Assembly (NCBI GenBank): GCA_937924505.1
Contig: CALDSR010000013.1
Coordinates: forward strand, 62,001 to 126,000
Origin: an uncultured Granulosicoccus sp.
GTDB lineage: Bacteria > Pseudomonadota > Gammaproteobacteria > Granulosicoccales > Granulosicoccaceae
Direction: 5' to 3'
Length of the DNA: 64,000 nucleotides
Made by a program: the position numbers and the translations under genes. Below are positions 62,664-64,000 of this stretch, piece after piece. The first letter of the stretch is position 1. The number at the start of each line of letters is the position of its first letter. The notes under the pieces are model-generated. The model saw nothing but the letters and a program-made list of their open reading frames with translations. It was not told the DNA's origin and did not search any database.

Positions 62664-63755
62664 TCAAGCGTTTTCCGGTGGATCGACCCTGACGACAGCG
62701 CATCGTTCTCCAGATCGCCCAGAGCGCTCCAGCGCATCGATGACAGCGTGAACAGGCAATGCAGAACGTCCTGTGATCAATGGCAAGCCACCATTTTGCA
62801 CGATTGAGGCAAAGTCCTCGATAACCGCGCCATGCCAGTCTGAGGTAAAGGCCATGGGATCAGCGCCCGCTCCAGATGCCGCCTGCTCACCGATGGTATC
62901 GGTTCGGCCATCCTGCCACTGAAGCTCCAGAAGATTACTCGTCAGGCTCGCCGTCAAGTTTTGATAATGCAGGATGATATGTTCGGTGCGGCCGGGAAAA
63001 CTGGCTGTCGACCCAAAGAATGAGCCAACCGCACCGTTATCAAACTCTATTCCGGCACTGACAAAATCCTCTGCCTCCATCTGATGAAAACCAGTGGTGC
63101 TACACATCGCCATGACTGATTTGGCAGGCCCGGTAAACTGCAAGGCAAGATCCAGTGTGTGAATTGCCTGACTAATAACCACACCACCTCCATCACGTAC
63201 ATAACTGCCACGACCGGGCTGATCGTAATAGGACTGTTCACGCCACCACGGTACTGAAATTTCGACAGCTTTCAACTCACCCGCTTCGCCTTCGCTTATA
63301 AATTTTATCAATGCCGCCGCGGATGGGCGCACACGATGTTGAAGCATGATGCCAAGCGGCACCTCACATATCTCGCAGAGTTCGCACAAATCGACCGCAG
63401 CAGCAAGTGTCCGCTCTACCGGCTTTTCCATCAGAACAGGCAATCCCGCAGACGCAATTCGAGAGACGAGTTCCTTTCGTGCATGCGGTGGTGTTGCCAC
63501 AATAACGAAGTCGATAGACTCGTCAGCCAGCAGTTCATCTAACGAAGCGTATATTTGTGGCACACGTCCGGAGTGAGTGCTTAGGGTTTTACCATAAGTG
63601 CCGACAAACGATTGGCCTGAGGAGGGTTTTGAGCCCATGACGCCAGTGACGTGCACGACCTGGGATAAATTGGCCAATGCATCCACATAGGTGGTGCCGA
63701 CCATGCCAACACCGACCAAAGCAATACCGACTGATGAACTGGGAAGGCTGCTCAC
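62664..63755 (-). CDS. Gfo/Idh/MocA oxidoreductase
   Basis: 363 residues. NAD motif IALVGVGMVGTTYVDAL and MEKPVER (EKP) are present. Tandem with a second Gfo/Idh/MocA gene, both likely acting on the same or successive sugar derivatives. The divergent 153-bp spacer separates it from the truncated membrane-protein gene at the window end. Confidence 0.92.
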   Translation of the reverse strand: MSSLPSSSVGIALVGVGMVGTTYVDALANLSQVVHVTGVMGSKPSSGQSFVGTYGKTLSTHSGRVPQIYASLDELLADESIDFVIVATPPHARKELVSRIASAGLPVLMEKPVERTLAAAVDLCELCEICEVPLGIMLQHRVRPSAAALIKFISEGEAGELKAVEISVPWWREQSYYDQPGRGSYVRDGGGVVISQAIHTLDLALQFTGPAKSVMAMCSTTGFHQMEAEDFVSAGIEFDNGAVGSFFGSTASFPGRTEHIILHYQNLTASLTSNLLELQWQDGRTDTIGEQAASGAGADPMAFTSDWHGAVIEDFASIVQNGGLPLITGRSALPVHAVIDALERSGRSGERCAVVRVDPPENA

Positions 63756-63908
63756 AATACTCCAATCGTATAATTATTGATAACGCCAATGACAGCAAAC
63801 GATTTCGCTATGGAGAGATCACGCAATACGCTATATTGGCACAGGTTTGATAAATGGTGTTCAAGACCAGCGTCAATATGAAAGGGTACGAAATCCGATT
63901 CACCAATA

Positions 63909-64000
63909 ATGCCTGATCAATCCTCCACAAGCCACTCAACGGCACTGAACCCGCCATCGCCGACACCGTGGTTCGCCTATCTGTTGCTGTTTTTTTTATG
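63909..64000 (+). CDS. N-terminus of a membrane protein, cut by the window end
   Basis: Thirty codons from ATG 63909: a Ser/Pro-rich start, then PWFAYLLLFFL, the first hydrophobic segment. A sugar transporter permease is plausible from the neighbouring dehydrogenases and kinase, but the sequence is too short to identify it. Confidence 0.45.
   Translation, partial: MPDQSSTSHSTALNPPSPTPWFAYLLLFFL

Noticed and set aside
1..64000. tRNA, rRNA or IS elements
   Set aside because: I looked for tRNA-like cloverleafs, transposase motifs and long terminal inverted repeats in the gaps and saw none; this was by eye only.

Overview
The window reads as a chromosomal segment of a heterotrophic proteobacterium. 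A marine gammaproteobacterium fits best, but this is inferred from gene content, since no rRNA or other marker gene is present. Supporting features are two OmpA/DUF4398-type lipoproteins, a YfaZ-like outer membrane protein, many Sec and lipoprotein signals, a Tat-dependent TRAP binding protein, an FNR-DUF2849-CysI-DUF934 sulfite reduction block and an aromatic-acid (homogentisate) pathway. Genes are dense on both strands, with many ATGA stop/start overlaps. I see no tRNA, rRNA, CRISPR array, insertion sequence or prophage module.

Layout. 1-2.7 kb: C-terminus of a Pat-like acetyltransferase, an alpha/beta hydrolase and a lipoprotein, ending at a bidirectional terminator. 2.8-4.1 kb (minus): OmpA-type and DUF4398 lipoproteins. 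4.4-7.7 kb: SWIM/SNF2 helicase. 7.7-11 kb (minus): an apparent saccharide operon of an exported Ig-like protein, a CBM9 lipoprotein and a GPH symporter. 11.1-15.4 kb: exported EndoU-type nuclease, MscS-type channel and DUF2330 protein. 15.4-18.7 kb: DUF72 protein, a small methyltransferase and a DUF222/HNH protein, a stretch unusually rich in short tandem repeats. 19-22.2 kb (minus): PfkB kinase with a class I aldolase-like enzyme, then a YfaZ-like protein. 22.4-25.2 kb: small membrane proteins, a rhodanese and a YdjM-like membrane protein.

25.2-30.3 kb is a sulfur/nitrogen assimilation block. An Lrp/AsnC regulator and SUMT (siroheme precursor) lie on the minus strand, divergent from a thioredoxin-reductase-like ferredoxin reductase, DUF2849, siroheme sulfite/nitrite reductase and DUF934. 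30.3-36.8 kb is a MarR-controlled homogentisate catabolic operon: HmgA, FAH, an odd MBL-fold protein, an MhpA-like FAD monooxygenase, DUF2783 and MaiA. A good palindromic operator lies between the regulator and hmgA. 36.9-40.3 kb: PEP-mutase/ICL family enzyme, GDSL lipase and a cobalt-type nitrile hydratase with its accessory protein. 40.5-46.6 kb: DHH phosphoesterase, class IV aminotransferase, an orphan MerF-like protein, YghU, PhnN with a LysR regulator, and a double DUF1127 protein. 47.1-53 kb: TRAP transporter, amidase and a 2-hydroxyacid dehydrogenase. 53-59.1 kb: TerB-like protein divergent from a complete oligopeptide-type ABC transporter. 59.1-64 kb: a PfkB kinase, TrhO-type rhodanese, two Gfo/Idh/MocA dehydrogenases and the start of a membrane protein cut by the window end.

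No single unmistakably new system stands out. The best leads are the exported EndoU protein behind an inverted-repeat-rich promoter region, the CBM9/Ig-like/GPH operon, the MBL-fold protein with a broken metal motif, the cysteine-poor MerF, the tandem-repeat cluster at 15.4-18.5 kb, and a minus-strand terminator near 60.4 kb that belongs to no visible gene and may end a small RNA.
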